Below are positions 10,305 to 19,306 of a stretch of 50,414 nt of DNA, piece by piece. Origin of the DNA: Desulfovibrio sp. (lineage in GTDB: Bacteria; Desulfobacterota; Desulfovibrionia; Desulfovibrionales; Desulfovibrionaceae); contig JACRDI010000031.1 of NCBI GenBank assembly GCA_016218665.1, positions 1 to 50,414 on the forward strand. The letters are read 5' to 3'. The number at the start of each line of letters is the position of its first letter. Position 1 is the stretch's first letter. A program made the translations under genes and the position numbers. The notes beneath the pieces are model-generated. The model saw only the letters and a list, made by a program, of their open reading frames with translations, ran no database searches and was not told where the DNA came from.

Positions 10305-12110
10305 ATGCTCATCAAGAAGGCCTTCTCCTCGCTCCAGAAGATCGGCAAGGCGCTCATGCTGCCCGTGGCCGTGCTGCCCGTGGCCGGACTGCTGCTCGGC
10401 ATCGGCGCGGCCAACTTCGAGTGGATGCCGCCGCTGGTCTCGGCGCTCATGAAGAATTCCGGCGACGTGATCTTCGGCAACCTGCCGCTCATCTTCGCCA
10501 TCGGCGTGGCGCTCGGCTTCACGGAGAACGACGGCGTCTCGGCCGTGGCCGCGGCCATCGGCTACGTCGTGCTTCTGGCCACCATGGGCGTCATGGCCAA
10601 GGTCTGGGGCGCGGAGACGTCCAGCATCATGGGCATCAAGAGCATCCAGACGGGCGTCTTCGGCGGCATCCTGGCGGGCGGTCTGGCGGCGGCCATGTTC
10701 AACCGCTTCTACCACATCAACCTGCCGACCTCCCTTTCCTTTTTCGCCGGCAAGCGCTTCGTGCCCATCATCACCGCCCTGGCGGCCATACTGATGGGCA
10801 TCGCCATGTCCGTGGTCTGGCCGCCCATCCAGGGCGGCATCAACGCCTTTTCCCACTGGGCCGCGGTGAGCGACCAGCGCACCGCCGTCACGCTCTACGG
10901 TTTCGTGGAACGCCTGCTGATCCCCTTCGGGCTGCACCACATCTGGAACGTGCCCTTTTTCTTCGAGATGGGCAGCTTCCCCGATGCGAACGGCCAGGTG
11001 ATCCACGGCGACATCAATCGTTTCTTCGCCGGAGACCCCACGGCGGGCGTGCTGGCCGGGGCCTTCCTGTTCAAGATGTTCGGCCTGCCCGCCGCGGCCA
11101 TCGCCATGTGGCACACGGCCAGGCCGGAGCGCCGCGTGGCGGTGGGCGGCATGATGGTCTCGGCCGCGCTGACCAGCTTCCTCACGGGCATCACGGAGCC
11201 CATCGAGTTCTCCTTCCTGTTCGTGGCCCCGGTGCTGTATTTCCTGCACGCCTTGCTGGCCGCCAGCACGCAGTTCGTGGCCAACACCCTCGGCATGCAC
11301 ATGGGCTTCACCTTCTCCCAGGGCGGCATAGATTTCCTCATGTTCAACGCCCTGGGGCACTTTGCCCAGAAGTGGTGGCTGGTGCTGGTGCTGGGCCCGG
11401 TGTACGCGGTGATCTACTACGTCGTGTTCCGCGCGGCCATCACTTGGCTGGACCTCAAGACGCCGGGCCGGGAGCCTGTCGAGGCCGAGGGCGCCGAGGC
11501 TACCGGGGCAGCCGGTGGCGCGGGGGGCAAGGCGCTGGAGCTGGTTCTGGCCTTTGGCGGTCGGAGCAACATCAGCAGCCTGGACGCCTGCATCACCCGC
11601 CTGCGGGTGGAGGTGCGCGACCCCGCCCGGGTGAGCGAGAAGCGGCTCAAGGCGCTCGGCGCAACGGGCGTGATGATGGTGGGCGACGGGGTGCAGGCCA
11701 TCTTCGGCCCCGTGTCCGAGAACCTCAAGACCGACATGCAGGAGTACCTGAAGCACGCCGGGCCAGAAGCGGACGGCGCGGACGGCGCGGACGGCGTTGC
11801 CGGGGCCGGAGGGCCGCAGACGGGACCGGCCGCGCCCCCGGTTGCCGCTTCTGCGCACGCGCCTGCGGACGATGCCCGCGTGCTGGCGAGCGCCAAGGGC
11901 ATCCTGGCGGCCCTGGGCGGAACCGGCAACGTGCGGAGCCTCTCCGCCGTGGCGGCCACGCGCCTGCGCGTGGAGCTGGCCGATGCCGCGCGTCTGGACC
12001 GGGCGGCGGCGCAGGCCGCGGGTGTGGCGGGCTTCATGGAGGCCGCGCCCGGGGTGTGGCATCTCATCGTGGGCCTGCAGGCGGAAAGAATCGCCCTGGC
12101 CATGCGCTGA
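10305..12110 (+). CDS. nagE: PTS EIICB permease with a second, cysteine-less EIIB domain (NagE type)
   Basis: This is a 601-residue inner-membrane sugar permease. EIIC of the glucose/GlcNAc family spans about residues 1-385, with multiple TM helices, the NVPFFFEMG loop and the GITEPIEF motif. EIIB follows with phospho-Cys429 in DACITRLR. An Ala/Gly/Pro linker leads to a second EIIB-like domain (about 525-601). Its matching segment is AVAATRLRV, with Ala550 where the cysteine should be, so this copy cannot carry phosphate. The start is ATG 10305 with a GGAGGAA ribosome site. GlcNAc is the likely substrate from pairing with a NagF-type donor; glucose is possible. Confidence 0.87.
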   Translation: MLIKKAFSSLQKIGKALMLPVAVLPVAGLLLGIGAANFEWMPPLVSALMKNSGDVIFGNLPLIFAIGVALGFTENDGVSAVAAAIGYVVLLATMGVMAKVWGAETSSIMGIKSIQTGVFGGILAGGLAAAMFNRFYHINLPTSLSFFAGKRFVPIITALAAILMGIAMSVVWPPIQGGINAFSHWAAVSDQRTAVTLYGFVERLLIPFGLHHIWNVPFFFEMGSFPDANGQVIHGDINRFFAGDPTAGVLAGAFLFKMFGLPAAAIAMWHTARPERRVAVGGMMVSAALTSFLTGITEPIEFSFLFVAPVLYFLHALLAASTQFVANTLGMHMGFTFSQGGIDFLMFNALGHFAQKWWLVLVLGPVYAVIYYVVFRAAITWLDLKTPGREPVEAEGAEATGAAGGAGGKALELVLAFGGRSNISSLDACITRLRVEVRDPARVSEKRLKALGATGVMMVGDGVQAIFGPVSENLKTDMQEYLKHAGPEADGADGADGVAGAGGPQTGPAAPPVAASAHAPADDARVLASAKGILAALGGTGNVRSLSAVAATRLRVELADAARLDRAAAQAAGVAGFMEAAPGVWHLIVGLQAERIALAMR

Positions 12111-12162
12111 TCCCGCGCGATTCTGCGCATACTGGGCGACACGGCGCGACACAGTAAACAGA

Positions 12163-12204
12163 GGCGGCGGACGGGGATGCTTTCCCTGCCCGCCGCCGTT
12201 CTTT
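12163..12204. terminator. Hairpin between the PTS operon and the convergent cytochrome gene
   Basis: GGCGGCGG (12163-12170) pairs with CCGCCGCC (12190-12197), and an inner stem extends it with two mismatches. The plus-strand tail is GTTCTTT, a weak T-run. It probably ends the PTS transcript and may also act on the convergent cytochrome transcript. Confidence 0.5.
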
Positions 12205-12232
12205 CAGAAGGGGATCGAGGTCTGAAGGAGCG

Positions 12233-12592
12233 CTAAAGCCCGGCCGCGAACTTGGCCAGGGCCTGGATGTCCGCGCTGGAAAGCTGGGCGGCGCGGGCCT
12301 CCATGATCTCCTTCTTGGCTCCGCCGTAGGTCTTGGCCTTGTAGCCGTTCAGGGCGTTGGCCACGTAGTCGGCGCTTTTGCCCTGCAGGCCCTTGGAGCC
12401 GTCGGCCCCGTGGCAGCCGGCGCAGCGGGCGGCGTAGTAGGCCTTGGGGTCTGCCGCGGCGCTTAAGGTTTGCGCCGGAGCGGCGGAAACCGCCGGAGCG
12501 GGCGCCGGCGGCGGGGGCGGGGTCTGCGCCGCGCAGGCGGCAAGCAGGACGGCCAAGACGGGCACGAATGCGAGAGCGGAAACTTTGCGCAT
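12233..12592 (-). CDS. Lipoprotein c-type cytochrome, cytochrome c553-like
   Basis: This is a 119-residue monohaem class I cytochrome. The signal peptide ends in a lipobox (LLAAC, Cys20). A proline-rich spacer of about 25 residues follows, then the haem site C57-A-G-C60-H61. The segment GYKAKTYGGAKKEIM supplies the distal ligand, probably Met97. This pattern (GADGSK after CxxCH, GYxxxxYGGxKKxxM) matches Desulfovibrio cytochrome c553, a small periplasmic electron carrier. The classical c553 is soluble; here a lipid anchor and flexible arm would tether it to a membrane. The redox partner is not evident from neighbours. Confidence 0.88.
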   Translation of the reverse strand: MRKVSALAFVPVLAVLLAACAAQTPPPPPAPAPAVSAAPAQTLSAAADPKAYYAARCAGCHGADGSKGLQGKSADYVANALNGYKAKTYGGAKKEIMEARAAQLSSADIQALAKFAAGL

Positions 12593-12683
12593 GGATCCTC
12601 CTGTGGTTGCGGCGTCTTGGGGGGAGATTACGCAGTTTTATGCTCAGGCGGGGAAAAATCAACAGGAATCATTGGTGGCAATC

Positions 12684-13601
12684 TCAGGCCGTCGGCCCTT
12701 CATATGGCTGCAGGACCCGTCCGCCAGCCTCGCGCAGGGCGCGGGTGAGCCGGGCCAAAAGCGGAGAGGGGATGTTCCAGCAGTGCCAGTACAGGGGCAC
12801 GGGCATTGGCGCGCGCGGGGCAAGGTCCATCAGCGCCCCGCGTTCAAGATGTTCCGCGGCCTGCACGTGCGGGATGAGCCCATACCCGGCCCCTGCCAGC
12901 ACGACATCCACGAAGCGCTCGGAGTTGGGCACGTGGTGCCGGGGGGCGTCCTGCGGGCTCTCGCCCAGGAATATTTCCAGAAAACGGTCATGCACCGCGT
13001 CCTGCCGATTGAAGACCACGGCCGGGGCCCCGCGCGCGGCCGCAAGGTCCAGTCCGGCGGGAAACCAGCGCGCGGCGAAGCCCGGCGCGGCGCAGCAGTG
13101 GTAGCGCATCACGCCCAGGGGAATGGCCCGGCAGCCCTGCATGGGGACCTGCCGCGTGCTCACGCAGCCGGCCACCTCGCCCGCGCGCAGGAACTCGTGG
13201 GTGCGTTCCTGGTCGTCCACGCGGATGTCCAGGGCTAGGCGTTCGGCCAGCAGCACGGGCAGCACCGCCCCGATGAACCAGGTGGCCAGGGTGTCGGCGT
13301 TGACGGCCACGGCCAGCGTGCGCCAGGGCTCCGCGCCCGTGTGTGCGTGGCTCTCCAGGTCGCGCGCCAGTTCGGCCTCAAGCAGCCCCACGCGCCGCAC
13401 GTGGCGCAGCAGCTTGCGTCCCGCAGCCGTTGGTGCGGGCGGCTGCGTGCGCGCCAGCACCGGCTGCCCGGCCGCTTCCTCCAACTGGCGGATGCGTTGC
13501 GACACTGCGGACTGGGTGATGGAAAGCCGCCTGGCCGCGCGTTCGAACCCGCCTTCCCCGATGACGGCCGCAAGGGCCTCCAGCAGTTTGTAGTCGTACA
13601 T
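12684..13601 (-). CDS. argP: LysR-family regulator ArgP
   Basis: This is a 305-residue LysR-type transcriptional regulator. The N-terminal winged helix contains LSITQSAVSQRIRQLEE, and a C-terminal substrate-binding domain (about 90-295) binds the effector. The ArgP (LysG/IciA) family is indicated by the start MYDYKLLEALAAV, the overall sequence and the divergent LysE/ArgO exporter gene across a 103-base gap, the classic argP-argO layout. ArgP activates exporter genes in response to arginine or lysine. The intergenic stretch 13602-13660 is notably AT-rich and should hold both promoters and the ArgP site, but I could not fix exact boxes. Confidence 0.88.
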   Translation of the reverse strand: MYDYKLLEALAAVIGEGGFERAARRLSITQSAVSQRIRQLEEAAGQPVLARTQPPAPTAAGRKLLRHVRRVGLLEAELARDLESHAHTGAEPWRTLAVAVNADTLATWFIGAVLPVLLAERLALDIRVDDQERTHEFLRAGEVAGCVSTRQVPMQGCRAIPLGVMRYHCCAAPGFAARWFPAGLDLAAARGAPAVVFNRQDAVHDRFLEIFLGESPQDAPRHHVPNSERFVDVVLAGAGYGLIPHVQAAEHLERGALMDLAPRAPMPVPLYWHCWNIPSPLLARLTRALREAGGRVLQPYEGPTA

Positions 13602-13704
13602 GACAGCAGATTAGCAAAACTTATGAATATTGAAAAGAATGAATTGTACTTGCGGAATGCGGCAGGGTAGGCCTTGGCTGCGCAACGGCGCACGGGAGAG
13701 GGCC

Positions 13705-14343
13705 ATGGAGCCACTCGGACCATCGGCATATTACCAGGGCTTTGCCCTGAGCGCGGGCCTCATCATGGCCATCGGCGCGCAGAACGTCTTCGTGCTCACC
13801 CAGGGGGCGCGCGGGCACAGGCCCTGGCTGGTGGCCGGCGTGTGCACCGCCTGCGATGCCCTGCTCATCGCCCTGGGCGTGGGCGGCGTGGGGGGGCTTG
13901 CCGCGTCGAGCCCCGGCGTCTCCGGCCTGCTGGCCCTGGCCGGGGCGGCCTTCCTGCTGGCCTACGGCCTGCGCGCCTTCAGGAACGCCTGCCGGGGGGG
14001 ATGCATGACCCTGGCCGCTGACGAGGCGCCGCCTTCCCTGCGGACCATCCTGCTCATGGCCCTGGGCGTGAGCCTGCTGAACCCCCACGCCCTGCTGGAC
14101 ACGGTGGTGCTCATCGGCGGGCTGTCCGGCCGTCTGGACGGCGCGGGGCGGCTCTTCTTCGGCCTTGGGGCGGTCACGGCCTCGGCCTGCTGGTTCTACT
14201 CGCTGAGCCTGGGCGGAAGGCTGCTGGCCCCGGTGCTGCGCCGGCCCGCAGCCTGGCGCGTGCTCGACGTGCTGGTGGGCCTCACCATGTGGGGGCTTGC
14301 GGCGGGAATCGGGCGCGAGGCCCTGGCCATGCTGGCAGCCTGA
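13705..14343 (+). CDS. argO: LysE/ArgO-family basic amino acid exporter
   Basis: This is a 212-residue inner-membrane exporter of the LysE superfamily with about six TM helices. Family motifs include GLIMAIGAQNVFVLTQGARG in the first helix region and SLLNPHALLDTVVLIGG in the middle. It exports arginine and/or lysine. It is transcribed divergently from argP, its expected activator. The start ATG 13705 follows a GGGAGAG ribosome site and yields normal family length; an in-frame upstream ATG at 13630 lies in the regulatory region. A strong bidirectional terminator follows 17 bases after the stop. Confidence 0.9.
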   Translation: MEPLGPSAYYQGFALSAGLIMAIGAQNVFVLTQGARGHRPWLVAGVCTACDALLIALGVGGVGGLAASSPGVSGLLALAGAAFLLAYGLRAFRNACRGGCMTLAADEAPPSLRTILLMALGVSLLNPHALLDTVVLIGGLSGRLDGAGRLFFGLGAVTASACWFYSLSLGGRLLAPVLRRPAAWRVLDVLVGLTMWGLAAGIGREALAMLAA

Positions 14344-14360
14344 GGGCGGAGCGCCAAAGG

Positions 14361-14396
14361 AAAAAGGCGTCTCGGAACGAACCGGGACGCCTTTTT
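14361..14396. terminator. Bidirectional intrinsic terminator
   Basis: AAAAAGGCGTC and GACGCCTTTTT flank a short interior, giving a long stem with an A-run on one side and a T-run on the other. It lies between argO and the convergent zinc-finger gene and can serve both. Confidence 0.9.
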
Positions 14397-14416
14397 CATT
14401 GCCCTGTGCGGAAGTG

Positions 14417-14680
14417 CTAGAAACAGACCGCCACGAGGTTGAACGGAGTGTAGTTGTTCTCCGGGTTCTCGGCGTAGCGGCAGCCCATGCGTCCATCATC
14501 GCGCTTGTTGATGATGTCCGTGTTGGAGCCTTTGTAGTGGGAGCATTCGTTGTTGAAGCACACGACGATGACGCCCCAGCCGCTGTCGGGCGGGGCCAGC
14601 CAGGCTTCCATGGGTTTGTTGCAGTGGGGGCAGATGCGGTCTTCCAGCTCGGTGACGATGCCGGCGTATTCGTGGATCAC
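14417..14680 (-). CDS. Small zinc-finger protein (ogr/Delta-like)
   Basis: This is an 87-residue protein with a CPHC pair near the N-terminus and a later C-x4-C (CFNNEC), the arrangement of ogr/Delta-like zinc fingers. The rest is polar and has no recognised domain. I place the start at the GTG at 14680, because AAGGAG lies six bases upstream; an in-frame ATG at 14734 lacks a ribosome site and would add an unlikely N-terminus. The phage Ogr proteins of this fold activate late transcription, but no phage gene is near, so a DNA-binding role is only a possibility. It is monocistronic, ending at a shared terminator. Confidence 0.7.
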   Translation of the reverse strand: MIHEYAGIVTELEDRICPHCNKPMEAWLAPPDSGWGVIVVCFNNECSHYKGSNTDIINKRDDGRMGCRYAENPENNYTPFNLVAVCF

Positions 14681-14772
14681 GGATGGCTCCTTGTGGTGCT
14701 GTGGGTGCGCCCTATTTTCGGGCGACGCACACAATTAAGGACTGCGCGCCCCGCGTCAAGGGGGGAGGCGGG

Positions 14773-15510
14773 CTAGAAGCGCGCCTTCACGCGTCCGTCC
14801 GGCCCGGGGTCGTCGAAGCTCGCGTCGTCGTGCCGTGCGCCTCCGCGCGGGTCGTTTCGCGCCTGGCTGTCCACGCCGTCATCCGCGCCGTCATCCGCGC
14901 CGTCATCCGCACCGATAACCGCGCCGATAACCGCGCCGCTGAAGGCTTCGTCCGCCCCGGCTTCCGCGCCTGGCGCGGGGGCGCCCCCGCCCGCGCGCAG
15001 CTCGCGCAGCAGGCGGAACAGCGCGCGGCTTGAGCGCGGCGGCTTGTTCTTGGCCGCCTCGGCCCTGGCGTTTCTCGCCAGCAGGCGGATGCGGCTTCTC
15101 ACCTCGGCGCGCTCCTCCTCCGGGGCCAGGGCCACCATGTCCTCCAACTGCGCGTCGTCCCCGGCCAGCAGTGCGTCGCGCCAGTCTTCCACGGCGTGGA
15201 ACTCCCGCGCCTGGGAGCGGTTGCCGGCCTGCATGTCGTCCACCGCGCGGGAAAGGGGGCTGGTGTCGGTCTCGCGCATCAGCGCGCCGATGAACTGCAG
15301 CTGCCTGCGCCGGGCCTCGTGTCCGGTGAGCTTCTTGTAGTCGCGGATGGCCTCGGCCAGCCGGGGAGGCAGGTCCAGGCGCTTCAGGGCGGAGTCGGGC
15401 AGCTCGGCCAGCTTGCCGCCCAGCACCTGCAGGGCGGAGCTGTCGCGTTTCTTCTGCGAGCGGCTGGGCGGCCGGGGATCGGAATAGTCGTAGGGCTTGG
15501 GCTTGCGCAT
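14773..15510 (-). CDS. darP: Ribosome biogenesis factor DarP/YjgA family (DUF615)
   Basis: This is a 245-residue basic protein. Residues 1-170 match the DUF615/DarP family: an N-terminal YDYSDPRPPSRSQKKRDS segment, then helices with KLTGHEARRRQLQFIGALMR. The family associates with late 50S ribosomal precursors. The C-terminal 75 residues are a family-atypical acidic, low-complexity extension made by a 12-base tandem repeat. The start ATG 15510 was chosen at the conserved N-terminus; an in-frame ATG at 15567 adds 19 unlikely residues. Confidence 0.87.
   Translation of the reverse strand: MRKPKPYDYSDPRPPSRSQKKRDSSALQVLGGKLAELPDSALKRLDLPPRLAEAIRDYKKLTGHEARRRQLQFIGALMRETDTSPLSRAVDDMQAGNRSQAREFHAVEDWRDALLAGDDAQLEDMVALAPEEERAEVRSRIRLLARNARAEAAKNKPPRSSRALFRLLRELRAGGGAPAPGAEAGADEAFSGAVIGAVIGADDGADDGADDGVDSQARNDPRGGARHDDASFDDPGPDGRVKARF
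14875..14934. repeat. 12-base tandem repeat inside darP
   Basis: Five 12-base units run head to tail: three of GCCGTCATCCGC and two of the variant ACCGATAACCGC/GCCGATAACCGC. In the minus-strand reading frame they encode repeats of ADDG and AVIG. Unit length is a multiple of three, so copy number can vary without a frameshift. Confidence 0.85.
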
Positions 15511-15610
15511 GGAATCCTCGTGTTCTTGTCGCTGCGCCAGGCGTTCGCCAGGGCGCGGAAGGGGCATCTAGCCCGCTTCCGCATCCCCTGGCAAGCCTTG
15601 ACTGTCGAGC

Positions 15611-18600
15611 CTAGCGCAGGGAGAAGTCCGCCCGGCCGCCGGCGGGCGCGCCCTTGGGGGGCTCCGCCCCCACGCGCGGGGCCAGCAGAAACACCCGGCC
15701 CTGCTCCACGCCGCCCTTGTCCACCAGCCAGGCCTGCACGGCCACGCCGCGGTCCTGGGCCAGGCGCTCCATGGCCCCGGGGTCCAGCTGGGTGTTGGCG
15801 ACGATGAGCTCCTCCATCTGTTCCACGGGCAGGGTCTTGGCCAGGCCCACGATGTTGCGCGGCTTCTTGAAGTCGCCCGCCTTGTACACGCGCTCCAGGT
15901 ACTTGGCGTATTCCTCGGGCGTGAGGGTGATCTCGGACACGCTGCCGCTGGTCTTGCCCTGCCGGGCCAGGTCCGTGGCCTTCAGCGCCTTCACGCGGTT
16001 CATCAGACGGGCGCGCTTGAGGCCTTCCTCCTCCCTGGCCGGGTCGGCGGCGCCGGCCACCTCAAGCTTCAGGGCGGAGCGCTCGCGCAGGGCCTTGGCC
16101 ATGGTTTCCAGCTGCTTCTCCGCCTGGGGCGAGATGACGCTCGCACCTGGATCGAAGGCCACGTAGGAGAGTTCCTCCCCCCCGCCGAAGAGCGAGGCCA
16201 GCAGGGTGAAGGGCGAGGTGGCGGCCTTGGTCAGCAGGTTCAGCAGCACCTTGACGATGATGCCGCCGATGCTGAACTGCGGGTCGTCCAGGGAGCCCTT
16301 GATGGGCAGGTTGATGTCGATCTCGCCCCGGTTGTTCTTGAGCAGGGCCACCACCAGACCGATGGGAATGCCCAGAGCGTCCGGGCTTTCCACCTTCTTG
16401 CCAAAGGTCAGCTGGTCCAGGAAGACGTTGTTCTCGGCCTCCAGCGTGCCGTTCTGCACCAGATAGCGCAGGTCCACGCTGAGCTTGCCCTTTTCGATGA
16501 CGTAGCCCACGTAGCGGCCGGAGTAGGGGCTGAAGCCGGACATCTCTATGCCCGTGGCCTTGGCGCGGATGTCGAGGTTCAGCGCCTGGCCCAGGGGGTC
16601 CACCTTGCCGGAGATGTCCAGCGGCCCGGTGCGGTCCACCTTGCCCTTGATGGACACGTCGGTGAGGGCGCCGGCCTTGAGGGTGCCGATGCGGCCGGAA
16701 AGGTCCGTCAGGTTGGCCGTGTAGTTGGGCTTGATGAAGCGGTCCGCGAAGTTGATGCCGCCGCCGGAGAGCACGATGCGGCCGATGCGGATGTCTGGCG
16801 CGGGGCCCTTCTTTTCCGCGGGCTTGGCCGCCGCCGTCTGGCTCTTTGTTGCCGTCGCCGGGCTTGGCGCCGGGCCTGCAACCGCTTCGGCCGGCTTGGC
16901 CTGGGGTGCCGCAGCGGCCGGCGCTTCCGTCTTGGCCGCCTTGCCCGTCTTGCCCGACTTGTCTGCCTTGTCGGCGGCCTTGGCCGCGGCCTGGGCGTCG
17001 ATCTGCTGCTTGCGCATGACGTCGTTCAGGTTCAGGCGGCCTTCGGGGGTCAGCATCAGGCGCACAAAGAAGTTCGCCAGGTTGATCTCGTCGATGCTGG
17101 CGCGCAGGGGGGCGGTGCCCGCGTCGATGCCGGTGACGCGCAGGCTGCGCCAGCGCAGCAGGTCGGCCGAGTTGGCCTTGTCCAGCACGCTGAAGTCGAT
17201 GAGGGCCACGTCGCCCTTGAAGGTGACCGCCGGGGCGGCCGCCTGCTGGGCTTCGGCCGCGGCGTCCTTGGGGGCGGGCCCGGTCTGGGCCTGCTTCGCG
17301 CCATCCGCCCCCGCCGCGGTCACCTTCGACGCGACCTGCTTCGAGCCGGCCTGCTTCGAGCCGACCAGCTTTGAATCGGCCTGCCTGGAGCCGTCCACGG
17401 CCAGCCTGCCCTTGACGTTGAGCTCGCCCCTGGTGAGTACGGCGTTCAGGTCGCCCATAGCAAAGCCCTGCAGGGCCACCAGGTCCACCTGCTTCAGGTC
17501 CATGTCCAGGTCGGCCTTGAGGGGCGCGGGCTGCGCCGTGCCGGAGATCTTCACCTCGCCGTGCTCGTTCACCCTGGAGGACAGGTTGAACCTGGCCGGA
17601 GCGGACGCGCTGGAAAGCCCTTCAAGGGCCAGGGCCAGGGCCTCCACCGCAAGGGGCTTGACCTTGGCGCCCAGGGTCTCGTCGGTGTAGCGCAGGCTGC
17701 CTTCGGCGACAGTGACCTTGCCGACGCTCCAGGCCCAGGGGCCCGCCGGCTTGTCGACAGGCTTGTCTGCGGCTTTTTCGACAACCTTGGCGGCGGGCTT
17801 CGCTTCGGATTTGGCTTCGGGCCTGGTCTGCGGCTTTTGCTTCTGCGCGGGTCTGGTGGTTCCCACGCCGTCCAGGGCGGCAGCGAGGTCGATCTCGCCG
17901 CCTTCCGCCCTGCGGACCACGGCAAAGGGCTTGGCCAGCTTCACCTCGGCCACCTCGGCCTTGCGTTCGGCCGTGGAGGCCTTGATCCCGGCGATGTCCA
18001 GGCCGCCGAAGCCAGCGAAGGGCTCCTTGGCGCCGTCCTTGCGCAGGGCCAGTTCCGCCAGGGAAAGGCCCGCCCGCAGCGCTCCGGCCAGGGTGGCCTC
18101 GTCCAGGCGCAGGTCCGCCTTGCCCAGGGTCAGCAGGATGGTCTGGCCCTTGGCGTTGGGCAGGGCCAGCGCGGCCTCGCGCAGGGTGACGTCGCCGGAG
18201 AGGCGCACGGCCGCGTCCTTGCCTTCGGGCTTGGCGAAGGCGATGGCCAGCTTCGTGTCGAGTCTGCCCGACCTGAGGGCGAAGGGCAGGTTCGCGGGCG
18301 CGTACTTGAACACGCGCATGAGGTCGAAATCATGGACGTTCAGCTCGATGCTGGCATCCTTGCCCGGGGCGAAGGGCTTCACGGCTCCGGCCAGGGCCAG
18401 GGCCGCGCCGTTCACCTTGGCGCTGAACTTGGGCTGCACGCTGCTTTCCACCGTGCCGGAGGTGTTGGCGATGAAGGGGATGCCCAGGGACAGCTCGGTC
18501 ACCTCGTGGCGCGCGCCCTCCATTTCGTCGTTGAAATTTATGCTGCCGCCATCGATGCTGATGTTGGCCACGGAGAACTGCGGCGTGGGGCTGGAGGGGC

Positions 18601-19090
18601 CCGCCAGCCACTTGTCCAGCAGGTCGGAGACGCTGAGCCTGCCATCGGCCCCGCGCGAAAGGTTCAGGCGCGGGCCCTTGAGGGTGACCTCGCTGACCAC
18701 GGGGATGGCCCGGAAGAGGCTGGCGCTGGAGATGTTCACGTACAGGCTGTCGAAGCCGAAGAGTTCGGCCTCCGGCCCTTTGCCAGCGAACTGGCCGGGC
18801 TGGGCGCCCTTCTGCCCCACGCTGAAGCCGCGGATTGTGGCGGAGAGGGTGTAGGGCGAGACTTCGATCTTTTCCACGCTGACGGGCCGGGCGAACTCCT
18901 CGCTGAGCAGGGCCTCCAGCCTGGCCTTGGCGAAGCCGGGCAGCCAGAGGTAGCCCAGGGCTCCGAAGATCAGGAACAGGGCCGCAAGGGTGGCTGCGGT
19001 GATGCGCACGCCTTTGCTGCGCGCGAGGGCCTTGCCTTTTTCGACTGCGGTGGACGCGGAGGAGGGGGCGGGAGCGGGCTGTTCGGTCAT
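15611..19090 (-). CDS. Large AsmA-like DUF748-domain envelope protein
   Basis: This is a 1159-residue protein with one N-terminal TM helix (about residues 31-52, ITAATLAALFLIFGALGYLW) after a short cytoplasmic tail. A long periplasmic beta-rich region of DUF748/AsmA type follows, of the kind now viewed as bridge-like lipid-handling proteins between membranes. Two Lys/Ala/Pro-rich low-complexity linkers interrupt it, one containing short SKxxxSKQ repeats (about 565-585). A segment near the C-terminus (YVAFDPGASVISPQAEKQL) resembles an OmpA-like peptidoglycan-binding domain. The start at 19090 was chosen because it gives a normal N-in TM anchor; an upstream ATG at 19285 overlaps the putA terminator. 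The role in outer-membrane lipid balance is inference. Confidence 0.82.
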   Translation of the reverse strand: MTEQPAPAPSSASTAVEKGKALARSKGVRITAATLAALFLIFGALGYLWLPGFAKARLEALLSEEFARPVSVEKIEVSPYTLSATIRGFSVGQKGAQPGQFAGKGPEAELFGFDSLYVNISSASLFRAIPVVSEVTLKGPRLNLSRGADGRLSVSDLLDKWLAGPSSPTPQFSVANISIDGGSINFNDEMEGARHEVTELSLGIPFIANTSGTVESSVQPKFSAKVNGAALALAGAVKPFAPGKDASIELNVHDFDLMRVFKYAPANLPFALRSGRLDTKLAIAFAKPEGKDAAVRLSGDVTLREAALALPNAKGQTILLTLGKADLRLDEATLAGALRAGLSLAELALRKDGAKEPFAGFGGLDIAGIKASTAERKAEVAEVKLAKPFAVVRRAEGGEIDLAAALDGVGTTRPAQKQKPQTRPEAKSEAKPAAKVVEKAADKPVDKPAGPWAWSVGKVTVAEGSLRYTDETLGAKVKPLAVEALALALEGLSSASAPARFNLSSRVNEHGEVKISGTAQPAPLKADLDMDLKQVDLVALQGFAMGDLNAVLTRGELNVKGRLAVDGSRQADSKLVGSKQAGSKQVASKVTAAGADGAKQAQTGPAPKDAAAEAQQAAAPAVTFKGDVALIDFSVLDKANSADLLRWRSLRVTGIDAGTAPLRASIDEINLANFFVRLMLTPEGRLNLNDVMRKQQIDAQAAAKAADKADKSGKTGKAAKTEAPAAAAPQAKPAEAVAGPAPSPATATKSQTAAAKPAEKKGPAPDIRIGRIVLSGGGINFADRFIKPNYTANLTDLSGRIGTLKAGALTDVSIKGKVDRTGPLDISGKVDPLGQALNLDIRAKATGIEMSGFSPYSGRYVGYVIEKGKLSVDLRYLVQNGTLEAENNVFLDQLTFGKKVESPDALGIPIGLVVALLKNNRGEIDINLPIKGSLDDPQFSIGGIIVKVLLNLLTKAATSPFTLLASLFGGGEELSYVAFDPGASVISPQAEKQLETMAKALRERSALKLEVAGAADPAREEEGLKRARLMNRVKALKATDLARQGKTSGSVSEITLTPEEYAKYLERVYKAGDFKKPRNIVGLAKTLPVEQMEELIVANTQLDPGAMERLAQDRGVAVQAWLVDKGGVEQGRVFLLAPRVGAEPPKGAPAGGRADFSLR

Positions 19091-19244
19091 GGCGGCTTCG
19101 CTTCGTTGAGGGGTGGGGCTGTTTCGGACTGGTCCTTCCGCGCAATAATAGCCGCGCGGAAGATGTCCGCATTGTATATGCAGTTTTGAGCAATGGCAGG
19201 GGAAAGTCAAGGCTGCGCATTGCTGAAGGGCCGGAAGGCGGACG

Positions 19245-19277
19245 CAAAAAAGGCCGGGAGCGCGAACCCCCGGCCTT
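19245..19277 (-). terminator. Rho-independent terminator of lrp-putA
   Basis: On the minus strand AGGCCGGG pairs with CCCGGCCT across a 10-base loop, and a T-run (TTTTTT) follows. It lies 30 bases after the putA stop. Confidence 0.85.
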
Positions 19278-19306
19278 GTTCTCAATCGTGATCGTGCGAA
19301 GCGGGC

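Noticed and set aside
14875..14934. Possible CRISPR-like repeat array
   Set aside because: The units are contiguous 12-mers without spacers and are translated in frame as part of darP.
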